DNA of 64,000 nt from an uncultured Bacteroidales bacterium. GTDB lineage: Bacteria; Bacteroidota; Bacteroidia; Bacteroidales; Porphyromonadaceae. The notes below the pieces were generated by a model that was given only the letters and a program-made list of their open reading frames with translations, made no database searches and had not been told where the DNA came from. The stretch is from NCBI GenBank assembly GCA_902489445.1, contig CABTZX010000001.1, forward strand, positions 1-64,000, read 5' to 3'. A program made the translations under genes and the position numbers. Positions 31,696 through 41,013 of this stretch are shown in pieces (the first letter of the stretch is position 1; each line of letters begins with the position of its first letter).

Positions 31696-32136
31696 ATGAC
31701 TCAGCGCGCCCGTGTGCAGGCTGTTGAGGGGGGCTATGTAACCGTGGCTGTAATGCAGGCAAGTGCTTGTATGGGTTGCCATGCGGCAGGCTCCTGTTCC
31801 GTATTGGACAAAAAACAACGCACCGTTGTGGTGCCTTACGCCGGAGCCAATCTTGAGCCGGGTGATGAGGTTTGGCTCGTTGGTACGTATGCAATGGGGG
31901 CTAAAGCTGTTCTGGTGGCTTTTGTGCTTCCGCTCATTCTGTTGCTCGTAGCGGCAGTTGTCGCTCTCAAGCTGTTCGCTTGGAGTGAGCCTAACGCGAT
32001 ATTCTTTTCGCTCGGCGTGCTGGCTCTGTATTACCTTTTGCTCATACCCTTCCGGAGCTACTTTGAAAGGAAACTCCGATTTACCATAGAGAAAATCACA
32101 CCCCAAACGTCTGTCAACGCAGGGATAACTGCATGA
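31696..32136 (+). CDS. RseC-family protein (SoxR-reducing system type)
   Basis: About 146 aa. The N-terminal Cys cluster ACMGCHAAGSC (near residue 23-33) is the RseC hallmark, followed by a small beta domain and two membrane helices (VLVAFVLPLILLLVAAVVAL and FSLGVLALYYLLLIPF). RseC proteins regularly precede rnf genes, where they are thought to support the Rnf complex or its use in reducing iron-sulphur regulators. The ATG at 31696 is chosen; a GTG at 31672 would add eight residues. It is the first gene of the operon. Confidence 0.9.
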   Translation: MTQRARVQAVEGGYVTVAVMQASACMGCHAAGSCSVLDKKQRTVVVPYAGANLEPGDEVWLVGTYAMGAKAVLVAFVLPLILLLVAAVVALKLFAWSEPNAIFFSLGVLALYYLLLIPFRSYFERKLRFTIEKITPQTSVNAGITA

Positions 32137-32169
32137 GAGTACGCAAGGAAGCTAATTAAATAAAGACGT

Positions 32170-33087
32170 ATGATAATACTTTACACCGTATTGATTTTAG
32201 GAATTATTGCGTCACTGAGTGCAGTTCTTTTGTACATAGTGTCGAAGAAGTTCGAAGTGTACGTTGATCCTAAGGTAACCGCCGTGGAAGCTGTTCTGCC
32301 GCAAGCCAATTGCGGTGGATGCGGATATCCCGGATGCTCCGGGTTTGCTAATGCTTGCGCTTCAGCCAACTCGTTGGAAGGTCTATTATGTCCGGTAGGA
32401 GGCGCGCCCGTAATGGAAAAAGTGGCTTCAATACTGGGAATGGCGGTAGAAGCGGGTGACCCGATGGTTGCCGTGGTACGCTGCAACGGAAATTGCGTTG
32501 TTCGTCCTAAAGTAAATGAATATGTGGGCGCTAAGAGTTGCCGCATTGCTCATACGCTTTACTCCGGGCAGACGGGGTGCGCCTTCGGATGCTTGGGCTT
32601 TGGCGATTGTGCCGCTGTGTGCGCTTTTGATGCATTACATATGAATCCGGAAACCGGATTGCCCGAAATAGACGAAGAAAAGTGTACATCGTGTAATGCT
32701 TGCGTAAAGGCGTGTCCCAAGCTGATTATCCAGCTCCGCAAGAAAGGTCCCAAGGGACGCCGCGTTTTTGTTTCCTGCGTGAACAAGGATAAGGGCGGTG
32801 TGGCCATGAAAGCATGCAAAAATGCCTGTATCGGTTGCGGAAAGTGTGCTAAGGAATGTGCCTTTGACGCTATTACTGTTGAAAATAATCTCGCTTATAT
32901 CGACTTCAATAAATGCCGCTTGTGTCGCAAGTGTGTAGTAGTTTGTCCTACCGGAGCCATTCACGAAGTAAACTTCCCTCCGCGTAAACCGAAAGTTGAG
33001 GTAGAAGCAAAAGCTCAGCCGGCGGAAGCAACAGCAACCCCCGCCGCATCGGAAGCCGAAAGCAAGACGCTCCCCACGGAGAAATAA
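32170..33087 (+). CDS. rnfB: Rnf complex subunit RnfB
   Basis: 305 aa. An N-terminal membrane helix (residues 3-26) is followed by the Fe-S domain with NCGGCGYPGCSGFANAC and a later Cys. Then comes a run of ferredoxin-like CxxCxxCxxxC motifs (CTSCNACVKACP, CIGCGKCAKECA, CRLCRKCVVVCP), enough for several 4Fe-4S clusters. The tail is rich in Ala, Pro and Glu. RnfB takes electrons from ferredoxin at the cytoplasmic face and feeds the Na+ or H+-pumping ferredoxin:NAD+ oxidoreductase. Confidence 0.95.
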   Translation: MIILYTVLILGIIASLSAVLLYIVSKKFEVYVDPKVTAVEAVLPQANCGGCGYPGCSGFANACASANSLEGLLCPVGGAPVMEKVASILGMAVEAGDPMVAVVRCNGNCVVRPKVNEYVGAKSCRIAHTLYSGQTGCAFGCLGFGDCAAVCAFDALHMNPETGLPEIDEEKCTSCNACVKACPKLIIQLRKKGPKGRRVFVSCVNKDKGGVAMKACKNACIGCGKCAKECAFDAITVENNLAYIDFNKCRLCRKCVVVCPTGAIHEVNFPPRKPKVEVEAKAQPAEATATPAASEAESKTLPTEK

Positions 33088-33119
33088 GAGTAAAGAAGAA
33101 AAATAACCATAATAATCAT

Positions 33120-34451
33120 ATGCCGAAAACGTTTCGCATCGGAGGTATTCATCCTCCTGAAAGCAAGTTGTCCGCCGGCAGACCTATCCAGGAATTGCCC
33201 CTCCCTCAACAGGTGGTAATTCCTTTAGGGCAGCATATCGGTGCCCCTGCCGTGGCTTGTGTGGCAAAGGGCGACCAAGTAAAGGTGGGTACACTGATCG
33301 CTAAGTCCGGAGGTTTCGTTTCTGCCAACATACACTCCTCTGTTTCGGGGAAAGTGCTGAAAATAGATAACGTGTATGATGCTTCCGGATACAAAAAGCC
33401 TGCTGTTTTTATCAGTGTGGAAGGTGATGAATGGGAAGAAAGCATCGACCGCTCGAACGATATCGTAAAAAAATGCGCGCTAAGTCCGAAGGAAATCATT
33501 GATAAGGTTGCCGAAATGGGCGTAGTGGGTATGGGCGGAGCAACATTCCCCACTCACGTAAAGCTCTCTGTTCCACCGGGGCAAAAAGCGGAATGCCTAA
33601 TCATTAATGCCGTTGAGTGTGAGCCTTATCTTACCAGCGACGATGCATTGATGCGCGAGCATCCGGAAGAAATTGTCATTGGCTGTACCATTTTGATGAA
33701 AGCACTCAACGTAGAGCGGTGCATTATTGGTATAGAGAACAATAAACCCGAAGCAATCCGCACGATGTGCGAAGTGGTAAAAGAGTATAAAGGTATAGAA
33801 GTTGTTCCCTTAAAGAAGCGCTATCCGCAAGGCGGAGAAAAGCAACTTATTGATGCTGTGATCCGTAAGCAGGTGGCAAGTGGTGCATTGCCTATCTCTA
33901 CCGGTGCTGTTGTTCAGAATGTGGGTACAACCTTTGCCATATATCAGGCTGTTCAAAAGAATAAACCTCTAATTGAGCGCGTGATCACGGTTACGGGACG
34001 TAAGCTAGCCAATCCGAGCAACTTCCTGGCGCGTATCGGGATGCCGATGCAGCAACTGATAGATGCGGCGGGCGGTTTGCCCGAAGATACCGGTAAAATT
34101 ATCGGCGGCGGCCCGATGATGGGACGCGCACTTGTGGATACTTCTGTACCGGTAACCAAGGGTTCAAGCGGACTTTTGCTCTTATCGCAAAAGGAAAGTA
34201 GGCGCAAGGAATCGCGCGACTGCATCCGTTGTGCTAAATGTGTGGGCGCTTGTCCTATGGGACTTAATCCCGCTTTCCTAATGAGAGATAGTAAAACGAA
34301 GGATTGGGATAGCTGCGAAAAGATGCACGTGTTTGATTGTATCGAATGCGGTAGCTGTAGCTTTACCTGTCCCGCTAACAGACCATTGCTCGATTACATC
34401 CGAATTGGTAAGCAAACGGTAATGGGTATTATGCGTTCACGTAAACAATAA
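33120..34451 (+). CDS. rnfC: Rnf complex subunit RnfC
   Basis: 443 aa. An N-terminal barrel-like domain (about residues 30-90) is followed by the NADH/FMN-binding core (GMGGATFPTHVKLS, NAVECEPYLTSDD), an SLBB domain and two 4Fe-4S motifs near the C-terminus (CIRCAKCVGACPMGL and CIECGSCSFTCPANR). It is peripheral on the cytoplasmic side and reduces NAD+. It lacks the long repetitive C-terminal extension of enterobacterial RnfC. Confidence 0.95.
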   Translation: MPKTFRIGGIHPPESKLSAGRPIQELPLPQQVVIPLGQHIGAPAVACVAKGDQVKVGTLIAKSGGFVSANIHSSVSGKVLKIDNVYDASGYKKPAVFISVEGDEWEESIDRSNDIVKKCALSPKEIIDKVAEMGVVGMGGATFPTHVKLSVPPGQKAECLIINAVECEPYLTSDDALMREHPEEIVIGCTILMKALNVERCIIGIENNKPEAIRTMCEVVKEYKGIEVVPLKKRYPQGGEKQLIDAVIRKQVASGALPISTGAVVQNVGTTFAIYQAVQKNKPLIERVITVTGRKLANPSNFLARIGMPMQQLIDAAGGLPEDTGKIIGGGPMMGRALVDTSVPVTKGSSGLLLLSQKESRRKESRDCIRCAKCVGACPMGLNPAFLMRDSKTKDWDSCEKMHVFDCIECGSCSFTCPANRPLLDYIRIGKQTVMGIMRSRKQ

Positions 34452-34459
34452 TCGCGACT

Positions 34460-35482
34460 ATGGAACAAACAAGAGTAATTGTATCTCCCTCACCACATAT
34501 ACATGGTGGCGACTCTATTAGTCGCAATATGTACAATGTGCTGATTGCATTGATTCCGGCTTTTGCCTTCTCAATCTATCAGTTTGGATGGCAGTCTATT
34601 ATAGTTACCGCGCTAAGTGTAGCAATGTGTTGCCTTACCGAGTGGTTTATCACCACGGTGATGCTTCGCCGCAAGTGTTATCTTGGCGATGGTTCCGCTA
34701 TACTGACCGGTGTTTTGCTCGCTTTTAACCTCCCCAGCACTTTGCCGTGGTGGATTATCCTTATCGGTGCCTTTATCGCTATCGGTGTAGGTAAAATGGC
34801 TTTTGGCGGTTTAGGTAACAATATATTTAACCCGGCTCTCGTTGGTCGTGTTTTCTTGTTGATATCTTTCCCGGCACAGATGACTACTTGGCCCGTTGCG
34901 CAGCATCTCGCCAATGCTATGGCTGCAACCGATGCTACTACTATGGCAACGCCACTTTCTATAATGAAAGGCGTGATTAAGGGTGCGCCCGGAGTATCGC
35001 TCGATCAGTTGCCTGATGCATTCAGTCTCTTCTTGGGGCTGAACCCCGGTTCAATGGGGGAAATATCGGCAGTAGCACTACTGATAGGGCTTGTTTATCT
35101 ATTGGCAACGCGTACCATTACGTGGCACATTCCGGTGGCGATTCTTGCTACCGTAGGCGTGTTCAGCGGTATACTTTGGTGCGCTAATCCTGAAATGTAC
35201 GTATCGCCTTTAGTACATCTTTGCTCCGGTGGGGTGATGCTGGGAGCCATCTTTATGGCTACCGATTATGTATCCTCTCCGATGAGTAAGGGCGGTCAGA
35301 TCGTTTATGGCGTACTAATTGGCGTTCTCACTATGGTTATCCGTACTTGGGGTGCTTATCCTGAAGGTATGTCTTTTGCCATTCTGATTATGAACGCCTT
35401 CACTCCGCTGATCAATGTCTACATGAAGCCGAAGCTTTTTGGCGATAAGGTAAAGGTAAATAAGAAGGAGGCTGCAAAATGA
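34460..35482 (+). CDS. rnfD: Rnf complex subunit RnfD
   Basis: 340 aa integral membrane protein of the RnfD/NqrB family. It begins VIVSPSPHIHGGDSISRNMYNVLIALIPA and has about nine to ten hydrophobic segments. GLGNNIFNPALVGRVFLLISFP and TPLSIMKGVIKG lie where the covalent FMN is attached in the family (SxT motif near ATPLS); the attaching Thr is presumably in TMATPLS. Its end overlaps rnfG by four bases. Confidence 0.94.
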   Translation: MEQTRVIVSPSPHIHGGDSISRNMYNVLIALIPAFAFSIYQFGWQSIIVTALSVAMCCLTEWFITTVMLRRKCYLGDGSAILTGVLLAFNLPSTLPWWIILIGAFIAIGVGKMAFGGLGNNIFNPALVGRVFLLISFPAQMTTWPVAQHLANAMAATDATTMATPLSIMKGVIKGAPGVSLDQLPDAFSLFLGLNPGSMGEISAVALLIGLVYLLATRTITWHIPVAILATVGVFSGILWCANPEMYVSPLVHLCSGGVMLGAIFMATDYVSSPMSKGGQIVYGVLIGVLTMVIRTWGAYPEGMSFAILIMNAFTPLINVYMKPKLFGDKVKVNKKEAAK

Positions 35483-36171
35483 AGAAACTATCCTCTACTT
35501 TCCCCAATATGTTCCTCTCTTTGGTGCTCATATGCTTGGTTATGGGTGGCATTCTGGGAGCAATGAATCGGATTACGGAAAAGCCTATTAAGGATACCGA
35601 GCTGAAGAACAAAACAGCTGCCGTTAGTGCAGTGCTTCCGGCATTTGACAATAATCCGATCGGTGACGTTAAGGAAATTCAAATCCCCGATGAGGAACGC
35701 GCACTCAAAGTCTATCCTGCTACCAAGGGTGGCGAAACGGTGGGCTATGCAGTAGAAACGTATACTAAAAAGGGCTTCGGGGGTGAGTTCTCGCTAATGG
35801 TGGGATTCCTTCCCGATGGCACTATCGAAAATTTTGCCGTACTAAGCCATTCCGAAACACCCGGTTTGGGCGCAAAGATGGACGATTGGTTCCATTCTGA
35901 AGGCAAGCCCGGATTGATCCGTAATATGCACGGAGTCAAGATGCAGGAAGAATCTCCGCTCAAGGTAACAAAGGATGGCGGTAAAGTAGATGCCATAACG
36001 GCTTCCACTATAACTAGCCGTGCTTTCATTGATGCCGTTGAGCGTGCCTACAGAGCTTTCCAAGTGATTAGCGGTAGTAATGTGGATGCCGGTACGGATG
36101 CTACCGAGCAGACATCTGAATCCACTGAGCAGCAAGCCGCTCCGGATAGTACAACACTGATAACCGAATAG
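35479..36171 (+). CDS. rnfG: Rnf complex subunit RnfG
   Basis: 230 aa. One N-terminal membrane anchor (FPNMFLSLVLICLVMGGILGAM) precedes a periplasmic FMN-binding domain with the flavinylation motif DAITASTIT (about residues 174-182), in which the Thr carries FMN through a phosphoester bond. SETPGLGAKMDDW is the other family motif. A tail rich in Thr, Glu and Ser (residues 205-230) is probably unstructured. The flavin transferase ApbE is not in this window. Confidence 0.94.
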   Translation: MKKLSSTFPNMFLSLVLICLVMGGILGAMNRITEKPIKDTELKNKTAAVSAVLPAFDNNPIGDVKEIQIPDEERALKVYPATKGGETVGYAVETYTKKGFGGEFSLMVGFLPDGTIENFAVLSHSETPGLGAKMDDWFHSEGKPGLIRNMHGVKMQEESPLKVTKDGGKVDAITASTITSRAFIDAVERAYRAFQVISGSNVDAGTDATEQTSESTEQQAAPDSTTLITE

Positions 36172-36185
36172 AGCAGAGTAATACC

Positions 36186-36776
36186 ATGAATAAATATCTC
36201 TCGGCACTTTCCAATGGTGTCATAAAGGAGAATCCTACGTTTGTATTGCTTTTGGGGATGTGTCCTACTTTGGCCACTACAACCTCGGCATTGAACGGTT
36301 TGAGTATGGGTTTGGCAACTACCTTTGTGCTCATTCTCTCCAATACGCTTATCTCTTGTCTGAAGAATCTCATTCCCGATGCTGTGCGTATCCCCGCTTT
36401 CATTGTGGTGATCGCCAGCGTGGTAACGATACTTCAATTGCTGATTAAGGCTTTCCTCCCATCGCTTGATAGCAGCTTAGGTATATTCATTCCCTTGATT
36501 GTGGTGAACTGTATCGTATTAGGCCGTGCCGAAGCGGTGGCATCAAAGTCGAACCCCCTCATCGCTATGTTCGATGGTATAGGTATCGGTCTCGGCTTTA
36601 CGATGGCGCTGACGCTCCTCGCATCGGTTCGTGAGTTGTTGGGTAGCGGAAAGATCTTTGGGTCAGTCATCTTCCCCGAAATGTACGGCTCGTTGGTATT
36701 CATTTTGGCGCCCGGAGCTTTCCTCGTACTGGGAACGCTTATCGCCTTGTTCAATATCATCACTAAACGCCAGTAA
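36186..36776 (+). CDS. rnfE: Rnf complex subunit RnfE
   Basis: 196 aa, six membrane helices, RnfE/NqrD family. Opening NGVIKENPTFVLLLGMCPTLATTTS and the internal LVVNCIVLGRAEAVASKSNP are diagnostic. Each member of the RnfA/RnfE pair donates part of the inverted-repeat membrane core that binds a 2Fe-2S centre between them. It sits 14 bases after rnfG. Confidence 0.94.
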   Translation: MNKYLSALSNGVIKENPTFVLLLGMCPTLATTTSALNGLSMGLATTFVLILSNTLISCLKNLIPDAVRIPAFIVVIASVVTILQLLIKAFLPSLDSSLGIFIPLIVVNCIVLGRAEAVASKSNPLIAMFDGIGIGLGFTMALTLLASVRELLGSGKIFGSVIFPEMYGSLVFILAPGAFLVLGTLIALFNIITKRQ

Positions 36777-36781
36777 AAGCT

Positions 36782-37354
36782 ATGCAATATCTACTTCTTT
36801 TTATATCGGCAGTATTTGTCAATAACGTAGTACTGTCGCAGTTTTTAGGGATATGCCCGTTCTTCGGGGTATCCAAAAAGGTTGATACCGCAACCGGGAT
36901 GGGTGCTGCCGTGACTTTTGTCTTGGCAATCTCCACGATGGTTACCTATCTGATTCAGATGTTCGTACTGAATCCCTTAGGGCTCGGTTACCTCCAAACG
37001 ATCGCTTTCATTCTGGTGATTGCTGCATTGGTGCAGATGCTCGAGATGGTGCTGAAAAAGGTTTCGCCACCTCTCTATCAGGCATTGGGTGTATTCCTGC
37101 CACTTATCACAACTAACTGCTGTGTGCTGGGGGTTGCCATATTGGTTATTCAGAAGGAGTTCACCTTCCTGGAAAGCTTGGTTTATGCCATTTCGATCGG
37201 CCTTGGTTTCCTATTAGCACTGGTTGTATTTGCCGGCATTCGCGAGCAATTGACTAAAGCTAATTTGCCCAAGGCAATGAAGAATGTGCCCATAGCGATG
37301 GTTTCCGCCAGCATACTGGCTATGTCCTTTATGGGCTTTAGCGGAATTGTATAG
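36782..37354 (+). CDS. rnfA: Rnf complex subunit RnfA
   Basis: 190 aa, six membrane helices, RnfA/NqrE family. FVNNVVLSQFLGICPFFGVSK at the N-terminus and LPLITTNCCVLGVAIL in the middle (with the conserved Cys) mark the family. It completes the set B-C-D-G-E-A, the gene order seen in Bacteroidota. Five bases separate it from rnfE, and a good terminator follows. Confidence 0.94.
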   Translation: MQYLLLFISAVFVNNVVLSQFLGICPFFGVSKKVDTATGMGAAVTFVLAISTMVTYLIQMFVLNPLGLGYLQTIAFILVIAALVQMLEMVLKKVSPPLYQALGVFLPLITTNCCVLGVAILVIQKEFTFLESLVYAISIGLGFLLALVVFAGIREQLTKANLPKAMKNVPIAMVSASILAMSFMGFSGIV

Positions 37355-37469
37355 CGGAATTGGTCGTAGAATCCCTTCTCTACACGGATTGATAAGAGCA
37401 GAACGGCTTTCGCTTACGTAGCCTAACCTCTGCGGATACCATAGAGAACAGAATCGCAACAGCTGAGGA

Positions 37470-37510
37470 CAGCCGATAGGAGCGCGCTCCCGTCGGCTGC
37501 CTTTCTTTTC
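37470..37510 (+). terminator. Terminator of the rnf operon
   Basis: CAGCCGA (37470-37476) pairs with TCGGCTG (37493-37499); inside it GGAGCG pairs with CGCTCC, with a 2-base internal bulge on each side. The hairpin is followed by CCTTTCTTTTCC. Confidence 0.8.
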
Positions 37511-37616
37511 CCCTGTTAAATCCATCCTTGAAGCATTATAGCGTCAAGGCTACACCACCTTTCTTTGTCCTGATATACAGTTTCGCCAAATTGTACGATG
37601 ATACGAGAATACAAAA

Positions 37617-38234
37617 ATGAACACTATGGCAAAGAACTCGGACGAAGAAAGGAGCACATTCTACATACCTATGAACGTAACGAACGGAAAGGCTAATCGA
37701 AAAGTGAGCGAGGTTGTGGCCGAACAGATCAAATCCACCGATAATGTGTTAGAATGCGCTTGTGGCACAGGTCTGCTGACGCTCCGGATATATCCGCTAT
37801 GCCAAACAATTGTGGCAACGGACTTTTCCTCGGCAATGTTGCTCCAAACGAAGAAAAAGTGCAGTCAGGCTACCAATTTGCATCTTGAAAAGGCAGATAT
37901 TACACAACTCCCTTACGCAACAAGCTCTTTTGACAAGGTCATTGCAGGCAATGTGTTGCATTTGCTCCCCGAGCCGAAGAAGGCGATGGAGGAGATGAAT
38001 CGGGTGTGCCGTCCGGGAGGTGAGATCATAATTCCCACGTACGTCAAACCAGAGAATAAGAATCTGCTCACGCGCAGTTGGATGAATCTGCTGAAAGTAG
38101 TGGGGGTAAAGTTCAAAAACAGTTTTACGTTTTCCACTTATCAAGCGTTTTTCCGCACATTGGGATATACGGAGGTGCGCTACCTTATTGTGGATGGGCG
38201 CCCGCCATGTGCTATTGCCTTTGTAAAAAGATAG
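37617..38234 (+). CDS. Class I SAM-dependent methyltransferase
   Basis: 205 aa. The SAM-binding motif I is VLECACGTGLLTLRI (near residue 44), motif II VATDFSSAML near 66, and the post-II region SFDKVIAGNVLHLLPEPKKAMEEM is of the Methyltransf_11 type. The substrate is unknown. It stands alone between the rnf terminator and the ECF sigma gene; no promoter matching the consensus well was found. A second ATG at 37626 is possible. Confidence 0.85.
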   Translation: MNTMAKNSDEERSTFYIPMNVTNGKANRKVSEVVAEQIKSTDNVLECACGTGLLTLRIYPLCQTIVATDFSSAMLLQTKKKCSQATNLHLEKADITQLPYATSSFDKVIAGNVLHLLPEPKKAMEEMNRVCRPGGEIIIPTYVKPENKNLLTRSWMNLLKVVGVKFKNSFTFSTYQAFFRTLGYTEVRYLIVDGRPPCAIAFVKR

Positions 38235-38574
38235 TATAACCGCCATCAATGATACAGCTTGCAGCATGGTGAGTTCTCCCTTTTTGCGCTTCTGAGCCAA
38301 TCTTTTTGAAGAGAAATGTGTAGAGCTTTTGAGGCGTGCACTAACTTAGCGAACGTCGCTTCTCGTAGAAGCTCGGTTCGTTAGAGGAAAGATCGTCAGG
38401 AAAAGAGGGACGATTCGGACAGAAAATGTGGATGAATGGATGCAAAAATGTGCTTTTGCTTGTCAGTCTAATATATTTTCGCTTAATTTGCACCCGTAAA
38501 GTAAACGAAAAAGCAATTAGAGAAGAGCCTATCGAAACACTACTACTTTTTATAACCAAGTTGGTATAAGAAGA
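38235..38574. other. Intergenic region upstream of the ECF sigma gene
   Basis: About 340 bases without a gene. It contains a two-part hairpin (TTAGCGAAC 38346-38354 with GTTCGTTAG 38376-38384, and inside it GCTTCT with AGAAGC). A degenerate -7-like TTAATTTG lies at 38483-38490, about 85 bases before the sigma gene. Confidence 0.6.
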
Positions 38575-39159
38575 ATGGACAACTTAACCAAGCTGTCGGA
38601 CGATGAACTGATAGCACTATACAGAGAGGGTAGTAGTACGGCTTTCAATACGCTCGTATTGCGCTATGATGCGCCTTTACATACCTTTATACGTATGTCG
38701 GTGAACGATGGTGCGCTGGCGGACGATATTTTTCAGGATACATTTATGAAGGTTATCCTTACGCTTCGTGAGGGTAAATACACCGGTCAGGGCAAGTTCA
38801 AGGCGTGGGTGACGCAAGTTGCCCGTAATTTGATCATAGATCACTTTAGGCGCGTCAAGGTTAAGAACGTTATTTCTGAATGGGATGAGAGCTTTCGGGA
38901 AGAACTCTCGGAACGATTGCCTTCGGAAGAGCGAAATGCGGAGGAAGAACTAATACGCCAGAGCGAACATAGAGCGCTGCACGACTGGATAGCTAAGCTG
39001 CCGCAAGCGCAACGCGAGGTACTACAGCTTCGTTACCTTGAGGATATGAGCTTTAAGGAAATAGCTATGCAGACCGGAGTTAGCATCAATACTGCGCTGG
39101 GACGTATGCGGTACGCGCTCATCAATCTGCGTAAAGAAGCAACAACGGCGTATCGTTAG
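38575..39159 (+). CDS. ECF-type RNA polymerase sigma factor
   Basis: 194 aa. Region 2 has DDIFQDTFMKVI (about residue 46-57) and GKFKAWVTQVARNLIIDHFRR near 80; region 4 has LPQAQREVLQLRYLEDMSFKEIAMQTGVSINTALGRMRYAL. It would direct polymerase to stress or envelope genes. In many Bacteroidota its close relatives are followed in the same operon by an anti-sigma-like VPDGYF protein and a small periplasmic helical protein. Here those two genes lie about 2 kb away on the other strand (41014-41967), beyond aroC and the FKBP gene. Confidence 0.92.
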   Translation: MDNLTKLSDDELIALYREGSSTAFNTLVLRYDAPLHTFIRMSVNDGALADDIFQDTFMKVILTLREGKYTGQGKFKAWVTQVARNLIIDHFRRVKVKNVISEWDESFREELSERLPSEERNAEEELIRQSEHRALHDWIAKLPQAQREVLQLRYLEDMSFKEIAMQTGVSINTALGRMRYALINLRKEATTAYR

Positions 39160-39175
39160 GCTGATCTGCAGGCAA

Positions 39176-40240
39176 CTACTTTGCGAGGGCAAGAAAGTCC
39201 GCAAGTACCAGAGCGGTCATAGCTTCAACAACGGCTGTTGCTCGTAGGGCGATACAGGGATCGTGTCGTCCGGATGCTATGAAGGTAGTGGGCTTCCCAT
39301 CCGTAGTTATGGTGCGTTGCGCCATATGAATAGTGGGCGTGGGCTTAAAGGCAATCTTAAAGAAAAGAGGTTGTCCCGTGGAAATACCACCCAGAATTCC
39401 GCCGGAATGATTCGATAGAAAGCGCGGTTTCCCGTTGTTATCCGGCTCCATGGCATCATTTGCTTCACTGCCACGCATAGATGCGAGCGCAAATCCATCG
39501 CCTATTTCGAATCCTTTTGCTCCGTTGATGCTCATCATTGCATAGCTGAGGCGCGCGCTCAACTTGTTATATATTGGTTCTCCCCATCCTTCCGGTACGC
39601 TCTCAACAATGCAAGCTATGCAGCCGCCTATACTGTCTCCCTCGGCACGAACCGATTCGATAAGCTGCGCCATGCGTTGATCTGCACTGGGATTGGGACA
39701 ACGTGTGGCAAACTCATAGGCTCGCTCCGGCTCCAATCGTTCATCAGGAGATACGCTTATATCTCCAATTTGGCAAACAAATGGCATTATACGGATTCCG
39801 TATCGTGCCAGCCATTGCGAAGCGATGGCTCCGGCTATGCAACGCACTGCCGTTTCGCGCGCAGAGCTACGTCCTCCTCCGGGCAACGGACGCAAGCCGT
39901 ACTTGGCAAAATAGGTGTAATCGGCATGCCCGGGGCGGAATAATCCTTGTAGTTTGGTGTAGTCTGCACTCCGCACATCCCTGTTTTCAATGAGAAATGC
40001 AATAGGAGCACCTGTGGTTACGGATGCTTCGGTTAGTCCTGATAGGAAGCGAACTTCGTCCTTTTCGTTACGTTCGGAGGTAAGCGTGCTATTCCCCGGC
40101 TTACGATGCTCCATAAAGCGTTTTACCGCGTCTTTATCAATGGGAAGCCCGGCAGGTAATCCGTCCAAAACACCTCCTACACAAAAGCCGTGCGACTCCC
40201 CAAAAGTGGTGAGCCGCACGTTGTTTCCGAACGTATTCAT
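39176..40240 (-). CDS. aroC: Chorismate synthase
   Basis: 354 aa. It begins NTFGNNVRLTTFGESHG, the first AroC signature, and contains FRPGHADYTYFAKYG near residue 105 and GGGRSSARETA near 120, the FMN and phosphate-binding signatures. GGISTGQPLFFKIAFKPTPT is near 290. It converts EPSP to chorismate, the last common step of aromatic synthesis, using reduced FMN. It converges with the sigma gene, leaving 16 bases between their stops. Confidence 0.96.
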   Translation of the reverse strand: MNTFGNNVRLTTFGESHGFCVGGVLDGLPAGLPIDKDAVKRFMEHRKPGNSTLTSERNEKDEVRFLSGLTEASVTTGAPIAFLIENRDVRSADYTKLQGLFRPGHADYTYFAKYGLRPLPGGGRSSARETAVRCIAGAIASQWLARYGIRIMPFVCQIGDISVSPDERLEPERAYEFATRCPNPSADQRMAQLIESVRAEGDSIGGCIACIVESVPEGWGEPIYNKLSARLSYAMMSINGAKGFEIGDGFALASMRGSEANDAMEPDNNGKPRFLSNHSGGILGGISTGQPLFFKIAFKPTPTIHMAQRTITTDGKPTTFIASGRHDPCIALRATAVVEAMTALVLADFLALAK

Positions 40241-40294
40241 ATGGATCTTTGCCCAAATCGGGCTATCGTTTTCGTTTCGGGGTAAGGATTGTGC

Positions 40295-40882
40295 TTAATG
40301 ACAGCCCGAACAGCCGTGTCCGCAACCCTCCTCGTGTTCTTGGTCGCAATCGCAGTGACCACCGCAATCGCAGCCTCCTTCGTGACTATGCGCCAGTGCT
40401 TCAATGCGGGCACGATCCTCGTCGGTAGCGGGCCGCGCTGTAAGAACGCTTCCGATAAAGTGTAGCGTTTCGCCGGCGAGCGGATGGTTGAAGTCCATTT
40501 CAACCTCATTATCGGTTACTTCCACTACGGTACCCTGTATTTTGTGCCCATCGCTGGTCATCATTGGTAGTGTGTGCCCTTCTTGTACGTTAGCGGCATC
40601 AAAGTTACCTGATGCATCCTTGAATATTTCCTTCGATAATTTGAGGATCATATCTTCGCGAACTTCGCCGTACGCTTCGTTAGGGGTGAGAAGAAAATCA
40701 AAGTTATCTCCTTCCTCAAGTCCCTCGAGTTTGGCTTCGAAGGCTGGTAGCATCATTTCAGCTCCTTGAATATAGATGAGCGGAGCTTCCGCGGTAGCTT
40801 GCTCAATAAGGTTATCCTCGTCTTTTTCTCCCAAATAAAGGTCGTAGCGGCATGCTACATAGTGGTCTTTCGCAATAGGCAT
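40295..40882 (-). CDS. SlyD-type FKBP peptidyl-prolyl isomerase
   Basis: 195 aa. The FKBP fold with the inserted IF chaperone domain is visible: MLPAFEAKLEGLEEGDNFDF before the insert, LTPNEAYGEVREDMI, and closing VTDNEVEMDFNHPLAGETLHF. The last 30 residues are extremely rich in His, Cys, Gly and acidic residues (about ten Cys and seven His), as in the nickel-binding tail of SlyD. It should speed proline isomerisation and bind Ni2+, Zn2+ or similar metal. No nickel enzyme gene is nearby. aroC follows after 54 bases. Confidence 0.93.
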   Translation of the reverse strand: MPIAKDHYVACRYDLYLGEKDEDNLIEQATAEAPLIYIQGAEMMLPAFEAKLEGLEEGDNFDFLLTPNEAYGEVREDMILKLSKEIFKDASGNFDAANVQEGHTLPMMTSDGHKIQGTVVEVTDNEVEMDFNHPLAGETLHFIGSVLTARPATDEDRARIEALAHSHEGGCDCGGHCDCDQEHEEGCGHGCSGCH

Positions 40883-40968
40883 AATTTAGTGTCTCTTTTT
40901 GTCTGTCTGCTCTTTTCGTTATCGGTAACGCAGCACGCATCCTTGGATAACCAACTGCTACCGCAGAA

Positions 40969-40999
40969 CAAAGGTAATGGAAACGTGGAAATGAGCCAA
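40969..40999 (-). promoter_or_regulatory. Promoter of the FKBP gene
   Basis: TTGG (40999-40996), 19 bases, then TACCTTTG (40976-40969) on the minus strand, about 87 bases upstream of the ATG. The -33 element deviates at one or two bases. Confidence 0.6.
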
Positions 41000-41013
41000 C
41001 CCGAAGCTTACAT

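Noticed and set aside
31186..32106. 306-codon minus-strand ORF across the rseC region
   Set aside because: It crosses tetrad array 3, the rseC-rnf promoter and the rseC gene in antisense, and shows no recognisable domain.
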